Shown here: positions 17,425-25,291 of the stretch, piece by piece
How positions within the stretch are numbered: position 1 is the stretch's first letter
Layout of the letters: each line of letters opens with the position of its first letter
NCBI GenBank assembly: GCA_021846325.1
Contig: JAJZBX010000005.1
Coordinates: 62,001 to 126,000 of the forward strand
DNA length: 64,000 nt
Direction: 5' to 3'
DNA from: Actinomycetes bacterium
GTDB taxonomy: Bacteria; Actinomycetota; Acidimicrobiia; Acidimicrobiales; RAAP-2
Notes under the pieces: model-generated
Database searches by the model: none
What the model was told of the DNA's origin: nothing
Seen by the model: only the letters and a program-made list of their open reading frames with translations
Translations under genes and position numbers: made by a program

Positions 17425-18794
17425 CAGTCGAACGGCATCGAGTCGGGCAGCGGCCGGTGCTCGAGAATGGCGTCGTAGCAGGCCGCGGTGCCGCGCGCGG
17501 TCACCTGCCAGGTGAAGCGCTCGATGACCCGCTGGCGTCCCCGGGCACCCAGCCGGGCCCGTAGCTCGGGGTCGTCCAGCAGTTGGCGGATGGCCTCGAG
17601 CAGCGCCTCGGGATCGTTGGGCTTGACGAGCAGGCCCGTCTCCCCGCTAACGCCCACGACTTCGGGCAGCGCGCCACCCGTCGTGGCGACCACGGCCACC
17701 CCGCAGCTCATCGCCTCGATCGCCGGCAGCGAGAAGCCCTCGTAGAGACTCGGCACAATCGCGACCTGCGCCTCGCCGTAAAGCCGGGCCAGCTCCTCGT
17801 CGCTCACGCCGGTGACGGTGGTAACGCAGTCAGCCAGCCCCAGGCGATCGATCGATCGCGCGACCGGTCCCCCCGGTCGCGGCCGTCCGATCACGACGAG
17901 CTCGATGTCGCGCTCGACGCGCAGCTTGGCGACCGCCTCGAGCAACGGCACCAGACCCTTCATGGGGACATCACTGCTCGAGGTGACCATGAGCCGCCCC
18001 GCACGAGCGACCGCGCCGTCGTAGGGTCGAAAGACCGTATGATCCACGCCCACGGGCACGACGGTGAGCCGATCGAGCGGCACGTGCATCTGGGCGTTGA
18101 TGTCGAGCTTGGAGTTGTGCGAGACGGTGAGCACGGCCGGCAGTCGCCGCGCGACGCGCACCTGCATGCGCAAAAAGCCGAACCAGCGTCGCGTCGTGAG
18201 TCGCTGGGCGAAGGACTCGGCGTGGTCGAGGGCGATCGACCGGTCGACGGTGATCGGGTGATGCAGCGTCTCCAGGATCGGCCATCCGTCGCGGTGCAGG
18301 CCGAGAATGCCACTGCCCAAGCACTGGTCGTCGTGCACCAGGTCGAAATCGCCGCGTCGGTGGTTGATGATCCGCCGGATTCGGCGCGAGAAGGCGAGCG
18401 GCTCGCCGAAGCCGGCGCTCAGCATGACGGCGAACTCGGTGACGTCGGCCCAGGACGTGAACTCCCATCGGGCGGGAATGCGAAAGGGATCGGGATCCCG
18501 ATAGAGGTCGAGACCGCGCACCGGCGTGAAGCCCACGCCCTCGTCCAACTCGGGCCACGGTGGCCCAGCGAAGACCTCAACGCTATGGCCGAGCGCCACG
18601 AGCTCTCGGGTCAGGTGGCGGGTGTAGACGCCCTGGCCGCCGCAGCGTGGGTTACCCCGATAGACGAGAAAGGCGATGCGGTGCTTGCCGGGCTCGGCCG
18701 GTCGCGGTGGCGTCGCGGGCGGCAGGGTGATCGAACGAGATCGGGCGTGCGAGGCCCTCGTCTCGGCAATGGTCTGACGCAACGATCGAGGCAC
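17424..18794 (-). CDS. GT4-family glycosyltransferase (GT-B fold)
   Basis: 456 residues. The N-terminal Rossmann domain has FLVYRGNPRCGGQGVYTRHL (glycine-rich acceptor loop) and the C-terminal donor domain has IVPSLYEGFSLPAIEAMSCG, the EX7E signature of GT4. A preceding VVPVGVDHTVFRPY is also typical. It uses a nucleotide sugar, which one is not predictable. A low-complexity N-terminus (residues 1-38) precedes the catalytic domains. The start is GTG 18794 with GAAGGTGG a few bases upstream. First gene of the glycosyltransferase/methyltransferase/toroid unit. Confidence 0.88.
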   Translation of the reverse strand: MPRSLRQTIAETRASHARSRSITLPPATPPRPAEPGKHRIAFLVYRGNPRCGGQGVYTRHLTRELVALGHSVEVFAGPPWPELDEGVGFTPVRGLDLYRDPDPFRIPARWEFTSWADVTEFAVMLSAGFGEPLAFSRRIRRIINHRRGDFDLVHDDQCLGSGILGLHRDGWPILETLHHPITVDRSIALDHAESFAQRLTTRRWFGFLRMQVRVARRLPAVLTVSHNSKLDINAQMHVPLDRLTVVPVGVDHTVFRPYDGAVARAGRLMVTSSSDVPMKGLVPLLEAVAKLRVERDIELVVIGRPRPGGPVARSIDRLGLADCVTTVTGVSDEELARLYGEAQVAIVPSLYEGFSLPAIEAMSCGVAVVATTGGALPEVVGVSGETGLLVKPNDPEALLEAIRQLLDDPELRARLGARGRQRVIERFTWQVTARGTAACYDAILEHRPLPDSMPFD

Positions 18795-18895
18795 GGGCCC
18801 ACCTTCGCTCTATCGAAGGCTTCATTCTCCCCGAAGACGGCGACCAGCACAAATGGGCACCGATGACCCGTGGTGGACGTGACTACGCTTCGGGT

Positions 18896-20116
18896 ATGGA
18901 TCTGAGCTACCCCGCCGACGTTGAATCGTTTCGCGCCACCATTCGCGACTGGCTCGTGGCCGCCCTGCCGTCGGGTTGGTTCGAGCCGGGATTCACCCAG
19001 ACCGACGACGAACGCGCCGCCTTTAACGAGACGTGGACCGAGAAGCTCTTCGAGGGCGGCTGGATCTGCGCTGGCTGGCCGACGGAGTACGGCGGCAAGG
19101 GACTGACGCTGCTCGAGCAGGTGGTCTTGAACGAAGAGTTCGCCAGGGCCGGGGCGCCGATGCGCGCCGACTTCTTTGGCGACACGCTCGTGGGGCCGAC
19201 GATCCTCCAGTGGGGCACCGATGAACAAAAGCGCGAGTTCATCCCGCGCATCCTGCGCGGTTCGATCGTGTGGTGCCAGGGCTTCTCCGAGCCCAACTCG
19301 GGATCCGACCTCGCGAGCTTGCAGACCAACGCCGTGCTCGACGGCGACGAGTGGGTAATCAACGGACAAAAGGTCTGGACGACGCAGGCCCAGCACGCCG
19401 ACTACGCCTTCCTGCTCGCGCGGACCGATCCCGGTGCACCCCAGCACGCCGGGATCAGCTACCTGCTCGTGCCCATGCACCAGCCGGGCGTCGACGTTCG
19501 CCCGATCACCCAGATCGACGGCACGGCCGAATTCAACGAGGTCTTCTTCAGCGATGTACGTTGCCCGAGGGACAACGTTATCGGCGGCGTGAACAACGGC
19601 TGGAAGGTCGCCATGACGACGCTCGGCTTCGAGCGCGGCTCGTCGTCGACGACCGGCTACCGACGATTCATGAAGGAGTGGGAGGTCATCGTCGACGAGG
19701 CTCGTCGGCGCGGTCGCACCCCCCATCGACTCACCCGAGACCGTCTGGTTCGCTCGTGGTCCAAGATCAAGATCATGGAGATCAACGGATACCGCACGCT
19801 CTCGGACGAGCTGCACGGCACCCACAGCGCCGCACTGCTCGGGTCGTGCAACAAGATGTTCTGGTCCGAAGCGCACCGAGACACCATGGAACTCGCGGTG
19901 GACGTGCTCGGGATGGCGGGTCAAGTGCTCACCGGCAATCAGGCCACCACCACCGCGAGCGGACCACGCCGTGGTCGAGCCGACTACCCGGTGTCGGATC
20001 TCCAAGCGTCATTCTTCTTCTCGCGCTCCGAGACCATCTGGGGTGGCACCGCCGAGATTCAGCGCAACATCATTGGTGAACGAGCCCTCGGACTGCCCAA
20101 GGAGCCCCGGCCCTAA
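18896..20116 (+). CDS. Acyl-CoA dehydrogenase family protein
   Basis: 406 residues. FAD-dependent alpha,beta-dehydrogenation of an acyl-CoA. The signatures are CQGFSEPNSGSDLASLQTNA (mid-domain), VWTTQAQHADYAFLLART and, at the C-terminus, SETIWGGTAEIQRNIIGERA. The set resembles the actinobacterial FadE proteins of steroid and branched-lipid degradation; the exact substrate is unknown. I start at ATG 18896 (MDLSYPADVESF). A TACGCT hexamer at 18884-18889 stands 6 bases upstream, arguing for a leaderless mRNA; an upstream in-frame start would lie in the promoter. The stop overlaps the convergent MFS gene by 4 bases. Confidence 0.93.
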   Translation: MDLSYPADVESFRATIRDWLVAALPSGWFEPGFTQTDDERAAFNETWTEKLFEGGWICAGWPTEYGGKGLTLLEQVVLNEEFARAGAPMRADFFGDTLVGPTILQWGTDEQKREFIPRILRGSIVWCQGFSEPNSGSDLASLQTNAVLDGDEWVINGQKVWTTQAQHADYAFLLARTDPGAPQHAGISYLLVPMHQPGVDVRPITQIDGTAEFNEVFFSDVRCPRDNVIGGVNNGWKVAMTTLGFERGSSSTTGYRRFMKEWEVIVDEARRRGRTPHRLTRDRLVRSWSKIKIMEINGYRTLSDELHGTHSAALLGSCNKMFWSEAHRDTMELAVDVLGMAGQVLTGNQATTTASGPRRGRADYPVSDLQASFFFSRSETIWGGTAEIQRNIIGERALGLPKEPRP

Positions 20117-21360
20117 CCGATCGCCTCGACGGCGCGACGGCTCGCGACGCTCGCTCGCACCGTGGCCAACAGACCGACCGCCGTGGCGAGGGTCAGCGCC
20201 GCGCCGACGAACAGTCCCATTCGTGGGTCGCTACGGGCAATGATGAAGCCAATCAACGGTGCCCCAATCGGCGTCGTGCCGAAGAACGCGACCCCGTACA
20301 GACTCATCACCCGACCCCGCATTGCCTGCGCCGAGTTCAACTGGAGCGTCGAGTTGGCCGTGGACATGAAGGCGATGGAGAAGGCGCCCGTGGGCACGAG
20401 CGCGAGCTCGGCCAGCGTCAAGGTCGGGGCGAACGCGGTCAGGGTCATGAAGAGCCCGAACCCGCAGGCGAGGCCGGCGAGCAGTTGCGGCGTCGGATTT
20501 GAGCGATGCGCGATGACCAGGCCCCCGATCACGGCACCGAGACCCATCGCGCCGAGCAGGATCCCGTAGTCGGCGGCGTTGTGCGCGTGGAAGGTCACGT
20601 GGGCGAAGATCGGCAGCGTCACCGTGAAGTTGAAGGCGAAGGTGCCGACTATCGCGACCGCCACGATGACGTTGCGCAACAGTGGCGTCTCGGCCACGTA
20701 GCGCAGACCCAGTCGCAGCTGTCCGCGCTCGCGTTCCACGGTCGCCAGGGGACGGAACTCGCTGCGATCCATCATCGCCAGGGCCACGATCACCGCCAGG
20801 TACGTCGCGGCGTTGGCGTAGAAACAGGCCGCCGTGCCCGCCAGCGCGATCGACGCCGCCGCGATCGACGGTCCGATGAGCCGGCCCGCGTTCATGAGAA
20901 CGCTGTTCAGGCTCACCGCGTTGGCGATGAGGTCGCGCCCCACCATCTCTTGGACGAAGGCCTGGCGCGCCGGCACGTCAAAGAGGTTGACGACGCCGAG
21001 CAGCGCGGCCATGACGTAGATCGCGCCGACTGTCACGTGGTTGGTGCTGACGAGCAGTCCGAGCGCGGTCGCCAGGACGCCGGCACCGATTTGAGTGCCG
21101 TAGAGTATCCGCCGCTTCTCGAGTCGATCGGCGACCAGGCCGCCGTAGGAGCCGAACACCAGTATTGGCGCGTACTGCAGCGCGACGGCGATCCCGAGAT
21201 CCACCGACGAGCCGGTGAGCTGTAGCAAGAGCCACCCCTGGGCGACCGACTGCATCCACGTGCCCGAGACCGAGATCAGCTGACCAATGAAGTAGAGACG
21301 GAAGTTGCGCACGCGCAGCGCCGCGAAGGTCCGACTCGAGATCGCCGTGACGGCGCTCAC
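20113..21360 (-). CDS. MFS transporter, EntS/DUF894-like
   Basis: 415 residues, twelve predicted helices. The N-terminal FRLYFIGQLISVSGTWMQSV is the hallmark of the EntS-like (TMS5/DUF894) group of major-facilitator exporters, with VADRLEKRRILY as the loop-2/3 motif. Likely a drug or siderophore-type exporter in the inner membrane. The GTG at 21360 overlaps the marR stop, so the pair is one operon under MarR control. Confidence 0.88.
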   Translation of the reverse strand: MSAVTAISSRTFAALRVRNFRLYFIGQLISVSGTWMQSVAQGWLLLQLTGSSVDLGIAVALQYAPILVFGSYGGLVADRLEKRRILYGTQIGAGVLATALGLLVSTNHVTVGAIYVMAALLGVVNLFDVPARQAFVQEMVGRDLIANAVSLNSVLMNAGRLIGPSIAAASIALAGTAACFYANAATYLAVIVALAMMDRSEFRPLATVERERGQLRLGLRYVAETPLLRNVIVAVAIVGTFAFNFTVTLPIFAHVTFHAHNAADYGILLGAMGLGAVIGGLVIAHRSNPTPQLLAGLACGFGLFMTLTAFAPTLTLAELALVPTGAFSIAFMSTANSTLQLNSAQAMRGRVMSLYGVAFFGTTPIGAPLIGFIIARSDPRMGLFVGAALTLATAVGLLATVRASVASRRAVEAIG

Positions 21361-21782
21361 GACTCCTCCAGCAGCCGCTCTAACAGCGCCACGAGATCGT
21401 CGACGCGCCAGCGTTCGGACTCGGGCAGCGCCCGCAGCGACTGATCGAGAAACTCGTTCTTGCGCTGACGAATGGCCGCGAGCTCGCGCCGACCCTTGGC
21501 GGTCAACTCGACGCGCGTACAGCGCCGGTCGTCGGCATCGGCGACGCGCGAGAGCAGTCCCGTGCGCTCCATTTCACGTACCAGGTGCGTCACGGTCGGC
21601 GGTTGGACCTGTTCGGCGACGGCGAGCTCACCGAGCGAGGGGTGGTGCAGGCCCTGCACCGTCGCGAGCAGGGACGCCTGGGCCGGTGAGACGCCACCGA
21701 GCGCCGACTGGCGTAGTCGCCGATTCAGTCGGGTAATCGCGTACCGAAGTCGCGCCGCGGTGTCGTTGGTCGTCGTATCCAT
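21357..21782 (-). CDS. MarR-family transcriptional regulator
   Basis: 141 residues. Winged-helix repressor fold: LGELAVAEQVQPPTVTHLVR (recognition helix region), MERTGLLSRVADADDRRCTR (wing with the family's DxRxxxV pattern) and VELTAKGRRELA. Probably represses its own operon with the MFS exporter and is released by a small ligand. A 17-bp palindrome starts at the first base of its start codon (21782-21798), so binding would directly block transcription initiation and translation of a very short-leadered mRNA. Confidence 0.92.
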   Translation of the reverse strand: MDTTTNDTAARLRYAITRLNRRLRQSALGGVSPAQASLLATVQGLHHPSLGELAVAEQVQPPTVTHLVREMERTGLLSRVADADDRRCTRVELTAKGRRELAAIRQRKNEFLDQSLRALPESERWRVDDLVALLERLLEES

Positions 21783-21798
21783 TAGTTCATGTAACTAA
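21782..21798. promoter_or_regulatory. Palindromic operator of the marR-MFS operon
   Basis: TTAGTT-CATGT-AACTAA is a perfect inverted repeat with a 5-base centre in an AT-rich patch, which stands out in this GC-rich sequence. It begins on the start codon of marR. MarR proteins usually bind 16-20 bp palindromes of this kind in their own promoter, so autoregulation is inferred. Confidence 0.75.
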
Positions 21799-21842
21799 AT
21801 AAATACTACCCGCCCGACGCGGCGTTGTGACCGTGACCACCG

Positions 21843-22094
21843 TTACTGCAGCGCGCCGTGCTCGGTCTCGTATTCCTTCAACGTGGCGATGTGTTCGGCA
21901 ATGTCGCTCTCGGCGTTCGCGGGCGCCCGATCGACTTGGGTGAGGTAGATGACGAGTCCGAGTTCACGCAGCACGCCGTCGGCGGCGCGGCGCGCCTGGA
22001 TCTCGTCGACCTTCGCTTGCCCCTTCTGCGCCGCGTCCTTAGCGACCGACGCCGCCGCCGCGGCCTGCTCCTTGACCTTATCCATTAGTCCCAT
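21843..22094 (-). CDS. Small helical protein of unknown function (83 aa)
   Basis: 83 residues beginning MGLMDKVKEQAAAAASVAKD, an amphipathic Ala/Lys-rich helix, then KVDEIQARRAADGVLRELG and an acidic second half (NAESDIAEHIATLKEYETEH). Likely a helical hairpin or coiled coil. I do not recognise a named family. ATG 22094 is preceded by GGAGGTGGCT, a good ribosome site; an in-frame GTG further upstream lacks one. It stands alone, with nothing clear in the 210 bases upstream. Confidence 0.7.
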   Translation of the reverse strand: MGLMDKVKEQAAAAASVAKDAAQKGQAKVDEIQARRAADGVLRELGLVIYLTQVDRAPANAESDIAEHIATLKEYETEHGALQ

Positions 22095-22307
22095 AGCCAC
22101 CTCCACCTGCCTTGAGTTGAGCGTAGTCTTCCGCGAAGAGCGAAACCAGGTCTGGGACTCGGCGATCGCGCCTCGGCAACCCTGGGCCGTTTCGCGGACC
22201 GTTATGCGCCTCGGGCGAGTCGGTGAACCTTGTGGGTCGATGACCTCGGCACCGGGGCCACCCGTGGTTTGCAACCTGCCCGCGGGGCTGTCGCGAGGCG
22301 AGGTCCG

Positions 22308-22643
22308 TTACAGGGCGCGGTAGCGCGGTACGTAGCCACCCGTGCCGAGTGACATCGAGGCTTCAGGGTCGATCGCGTCGTCGACGCCACCGACCACCTC
22401 AGTCACCCAGTCCAATCGGTCCGTCAGGATCCGCGTCACGCCGCCCTGCAGAGTGTCTGAGGAGATGGCGCAACTCGAGCAGGCCCCCTGGAGCTGGACC
22501 TCGACAACGCCCGATTCGACATCGGCTCGCACGAGTACCAGGTCACCACCGTCGGCCTGCACCGCGGGACGCATCAAGTCGATGAGCGAGTTCAGTGCCC
22601 GCAGTCGACTTTGGCGGACCTGATCAGTGAGCGCTTCCACCAC
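22308..22643 (-). CDS. NifU C-terminal-like iron-sulfur scaffold protein
   Basis: 111 residues. The single domain RPAVQADGGDLVLVRADVES and LQGACSSCAISSDTLQGGV carries the CxxC of NifU/NfuA-type scaffolds, which bind a 4Fe-4S cluster at a dimer interface and hand it to client proteins. The start is GTG 22643 or 22640; no ATG is available without running into the divergent P450 promoter. The C-terminal 30 residues (ending GGYVPRYRAL) are beyond the core domain. Confidence 0.85.
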   Translation of the reverse strand: MVEALTDQVRQSRLRALNSLIDLMRPAVQADGGDLVLVRADVESGVVEVQLQGACSSCAISSDTLQGGVTRILTDRLDWVTEVVGGVDDAIDPEASMSLGTGGYVPRYRAL

Positions 22644-22701
22644 CCCAGTCTGCCGGGAGATGCGGCCACCGTGACCGCGGACGCCTCGATACGCTGAAGT
22701 G

Positions 22702-23967
22702 ATGCCCGCCCACAACTGGAACCTTGACGACATCGACCTCTCCGACATGAACTTCTGGCGTCGCCCGTGGGATGAGCGTGACGCCGCCTTCGCCGCGCTG
22801 CGAGTTGAGCGGCCCATCGCCCACTTCGATCAGCCCGTGGTCGAGGGCACGGCGTTCGAGTTCCCCGCCGGCACCGGGTACTACGCCCTCACCCGGTACC
22901 ACGACGTGGTGACCGCGTCGCGCCACCCCGAGGTGTTCCTGTCGGGCCCCGGTGCCGTCTCCCAGTTCGATTTGCCACCCGAGATGGTCGAGTACTTCTC
23001 GGGCATGATCTCCACCGACAATCCCCAGCACGCCCGCCTGCGCCGCATCGTCGCCAACGCCTTCAATCCGCGAACGGTGCGTGCTATCGAGGACTCGATC
23101 GATCGCGTGGCCGAGCGGATCGTGCGTGATGCGGTGGCGCGCGGTACCGGCGACTTTGTCGTCGACATCGCCGCACCATTCCCGCTCGAGATCATCGGAA
23201 CGATGATGGGAATCCCACCGAGCGAGTACCCAACGGTGCTGCACGCGTCCAACGTCATCCTCTCGTCGGGCGACCCCGAATTCGTGCCCGCCGGGACCGA
23301 CCCGGTCGTCGCGTTCCTCGAGGCGGGGGCGGCCCTCACGGCGATTATGGAGGACCTTGGTCGCTACCGTCGCGAACACCCCGTCGACGACATCACCAGT
23401 GCGCTGGTGAACGCGCAGATCGAGACGGAGCGACTGAGTCAGCAAGAGCTCGCGTCGTTCTTCGTGCTACTGGTCACCGCCGGGAACGAGACGACGCGCA
23501 CCGCCATCGCGCACGCGCTGCACGCACTCACGAGGTTCCCCGATGAGAAGGCCCGTCTCGTCGCCGACTTCGAGACGCTCGCGACCACCGCGACCGACGA
23601 GATCGTTCGCTGGGCCTCGCCGGTCATCTGGATGCGCCGCACCCTGTCGCGCGACTACACCTTGTCGGGCTTCGACCTCCATGAGGGTGACAAGGTTCTC
23701 TTGTTCTACAACTCGGCCAACCGAGACGAAGCGGCGTTCACTCGCCCCGAGGTCTTCGACGTCGGGCGATCACCCAACGACCACCTCGGCTTTGGCGCTC
23801 CCGGGCCCCACTTCTGTCTCGGGGCTCACCTCGCCCGCCGCGAAATCACCGTCATGTGGCGCACGCTGCTCACCCAGCACCCGACCATTCACGCGACCGC
23901 CGAGCCTACGGCGCTCGCTTCCAGTTTCGTCAACGGCATCACGCACCTGGAGTATTCGTGGGGCTAG
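22702..23967 (+). CDS. Cytochrome P450 (CYP124/125/142-like)
   Basis: 421 residues. Class I bacterial P450. I-helix AGNETTRTAIAHAL with the oxygen-activating acid/alcohol pair region, K-helix ExxR as EIVR, and the haem loop FGAPGPHFCLGAHLARRE with the Cys ligand. The N-terminal LDDIDLSDMNFWRRPWDERD is typical of the mycobacterial CYP124/125/142 group, which hydroxylates the terminal methyl of sterol or methyl-branched lipid side chains; this is a resemblance, not proof. It needs external ferredoxin and reductase. A TACGCT hexamer at 22690-22695 is 6 bases before ATG 22702. Confidence 0.92.
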   Translation: MPAHNWNLDDIDLSDMNFWRRPWDERDAAFAALRVERPIAHFDQPVVEGTAFEFPAGTGYYALTRYHDVVTASRHPEVFLSGPGAVSQFDLPPEMVEYFSGMISTDNPQHARLRRIVANAFNPRTVRAIEDSIDRVAERIVRDAVARGTGDFVVDIAAPFPLEIIGTMMGIPPSEYPTVLHASNVILSSGDPEFVPAGTDPVVAFLEAGAALTAIMEDLGRYRREHPVDDITSALVNAQIETERLSQQELASFFVLLVTAGNETTRTAIAHALHALTRFPDEKARLVADFETLATTATDEIVRWASPVIWMRRTLSRDYTLSGFDLHEGDKVLLFYNSANRDEAAFTRPEVFDVGRSPNDHLGFGAPGPHFCLGAHLARREITVMWRTLLTQHPTIHATAEPTALASSFVNGITHLEYSWG

Positions 23968-24314
23968 TCCGCGCGGGCGGCCACCGCCTCGTCGAAGGCC
24001 CGTAGGGCCCGAGGGCCCCAGACCGTTCCCGGACCGCCGTTCATCATGATCGCGACGCCCATGGCCTCAGCGACCTGCTGGCGAGTGACGCCCGCGCGAG
24101 CCGCGCCCCGGGCGTGCGAGACGACGCAGCCGTCACACTCGCGCGTCACCGCGATGCTCAGTGCCACGAGCTCCTTGAGCCCGACGCCGAGCTCGCCGTC
24201 GGCCATCGCGGCTTTTGACAACGCCGAGTAACCCTTGAGAACGTCGGGGATCATCGCCCGCAGGTCGAGCGCCGGCTGGCGAAGCTCGGCGCGCACTTCA
24301 TCATTGTGTTGCAT
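23964..24314 (-). CDS. Carboxymuconolactone decarboxylase/AhpD-family protein
   Basis: 116 residues. The AhpD-like helical domain with the redox CxxC and following His: TRECDGCVVSHARGAARAGV. Such proteins act as peroxidase-cycle partners or alkylhydroperoxidase-like enzymes; the CxxCxxxH makes a redox role likelier than lactone decarboxylation. GGAGG stands 5 bases before ATG 24314. Its stop overlaps the convergent P450 stop by 4 bases. Confidence 0.88.
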   Translation of the reverse strand: MQHNDEVRAELRQPALDLRAMIPDVLKGYSALSKAAMADGELGVGLKELVALSIAVTRECDGCVVSHARGAARAGVTRQQVAEAMGVAIMMNGGPGTVWGPRALRAFDEAVAARAD

Positions 24315-24360
24315 GGCACCCTCCTACGTCGAGCGTAGCGACTCTGCCTACACTGGCGCG

Positions 24361-24861
24361 GTGACTATCGACGACCTCCTCGACCACAACCGTGACTACG
24401 TGGCACGCCACGGCCACCGCGTACTGCCCACCGAGCCCCAGCGTCGACTCGCCGTCTTGACTTGCATGGACTCTCGCCTGGACTTGTTTGGGGCGCTGGG
24501 GCTCGATCTCGGCGAGGCCCACCTGATTCGCAACGCCGGCGGGCTGGCGACCGACGACGCGATTCGCTCGTTGTTGTTGAGCCAGCGTCTCTTGGGCACC
24601 CGAACCATCATGGTGATCCACCACAGCCGATGCGGCCTCGAAAGTTTCGTCGAGGACGAGCTCGTCGCCACGATCACCGCGCAGACGGGCGTGCGACCAC
24701 CCTTTCGACTCGGGGCGTACCGCGACGTGGACGCCGACGTGCTCGCCACCATCGCGGCCCTACGCGACAGCCCGTTCATCGACGACACCGATGTGCGCGG
24801 CTTCGTGTTCGACGTCGACGACGGCGCGATTCGCGAGGTTACGCCTCGAGCGTCTTTTTGA
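24361..24861 (+). CDS. Beta-class carbonic anhydrase
   Basis: 166 residues. Zinc enzyme interconverting CO2 and bicarbonate. Zinc ligands and catalytic dyad appear in VLTCMDSRLDL (Cys, Asp-Arg) and VIHHSRCGLESF (His, Cys), with NAGGLATDDAIRSLLLSQRL between. This length and sequence fit the short Rv1284-like type of actinobacterial beta enzymes. GTG 24361 is 6 bases after a TACACT hexamer (24349-24354), so probably leaderless. The last 23 bases overlap the convergent acetyltransferase gene. Confidence 0.92.
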   Translation: MTIDDLLDHNRDYVARHGHRVLPTEPQRRLAVLTCMDSRLDLFGALGLDLGEAHLIRNAGGLATDDAIRSLLLSQRLLGTRTIMVIHHSRCGLESFVEDELVATITAQTGVRPPFRLGAYRDVDADVLATIAALRDSPFIDDTDVRGFVFDVDDGAIREVTPRASF

Positions 24862-25291
24862 AGCCTTGGCTCGTTTGAGCAAAGCCGTTGGCGCGATAGA
24901 ACCGGTGAGCGTCGAGGCGTTGGTTACGGCTCGTGAGTTGCATCCGGTAGCAGCCCGCGGCCCGCGCCAGCGTTTCGGCGGCGACCAGCATCGCGGCACC
25001 GACGCCGCGACTGCGTCGATCGTCTCGGACGTAGACGCTCTCGAGCTCACAGCAACGGCCCCCCGCGTGCTGAAAGTGCGGGAGCACCAGGACCTGGCAG
25101 ACTCCCACGACCTCGGCGCCGTCTACGGCCACCAACACGTCGCCCCCGCCGACGCGCGTGGCGACGACGCCGGTCCAGTACGCCTCGAGGTCGTCGGGTC
25201 GTTCACCATCGGGCGAGAGCGAGCCGGCCACGACCAGGGCGACGGCGTCAGCGACCTCGTCACGCCCAATCGGGCGAACGTCGAGGTTCAC
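24839..25291 (-). CDS. GNAT-family N-acetyltransferase
   Basis: 150 residues. The acetyl-CoA binding motif is visible as RDDRRSRGVGAAMLVAAETL (R/QxxGxG/A), after the ELESVYV strand; HRFYRANGFAQTSQGFKK is motif B. Acceptor unknown. Its start codon overlaps the stop of the amidase gene by 4 bases, placing it at the end of the amidase transcript. Confidence 0.9.
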   Translation of the reverse strand: MNLDVRPIGRDEVADAVALVVAGSLSPDGERPDDLEAYWTGVVATRVGGGDVLVAVDGAEVVGVCQVLVLPHFQHAGGRCCELESVYVRDDRRSRGVGAAMLVAAETLARAAGCYRMQLTSRNQRLDAHRFYRANGFAQTSQGFKKTLEA

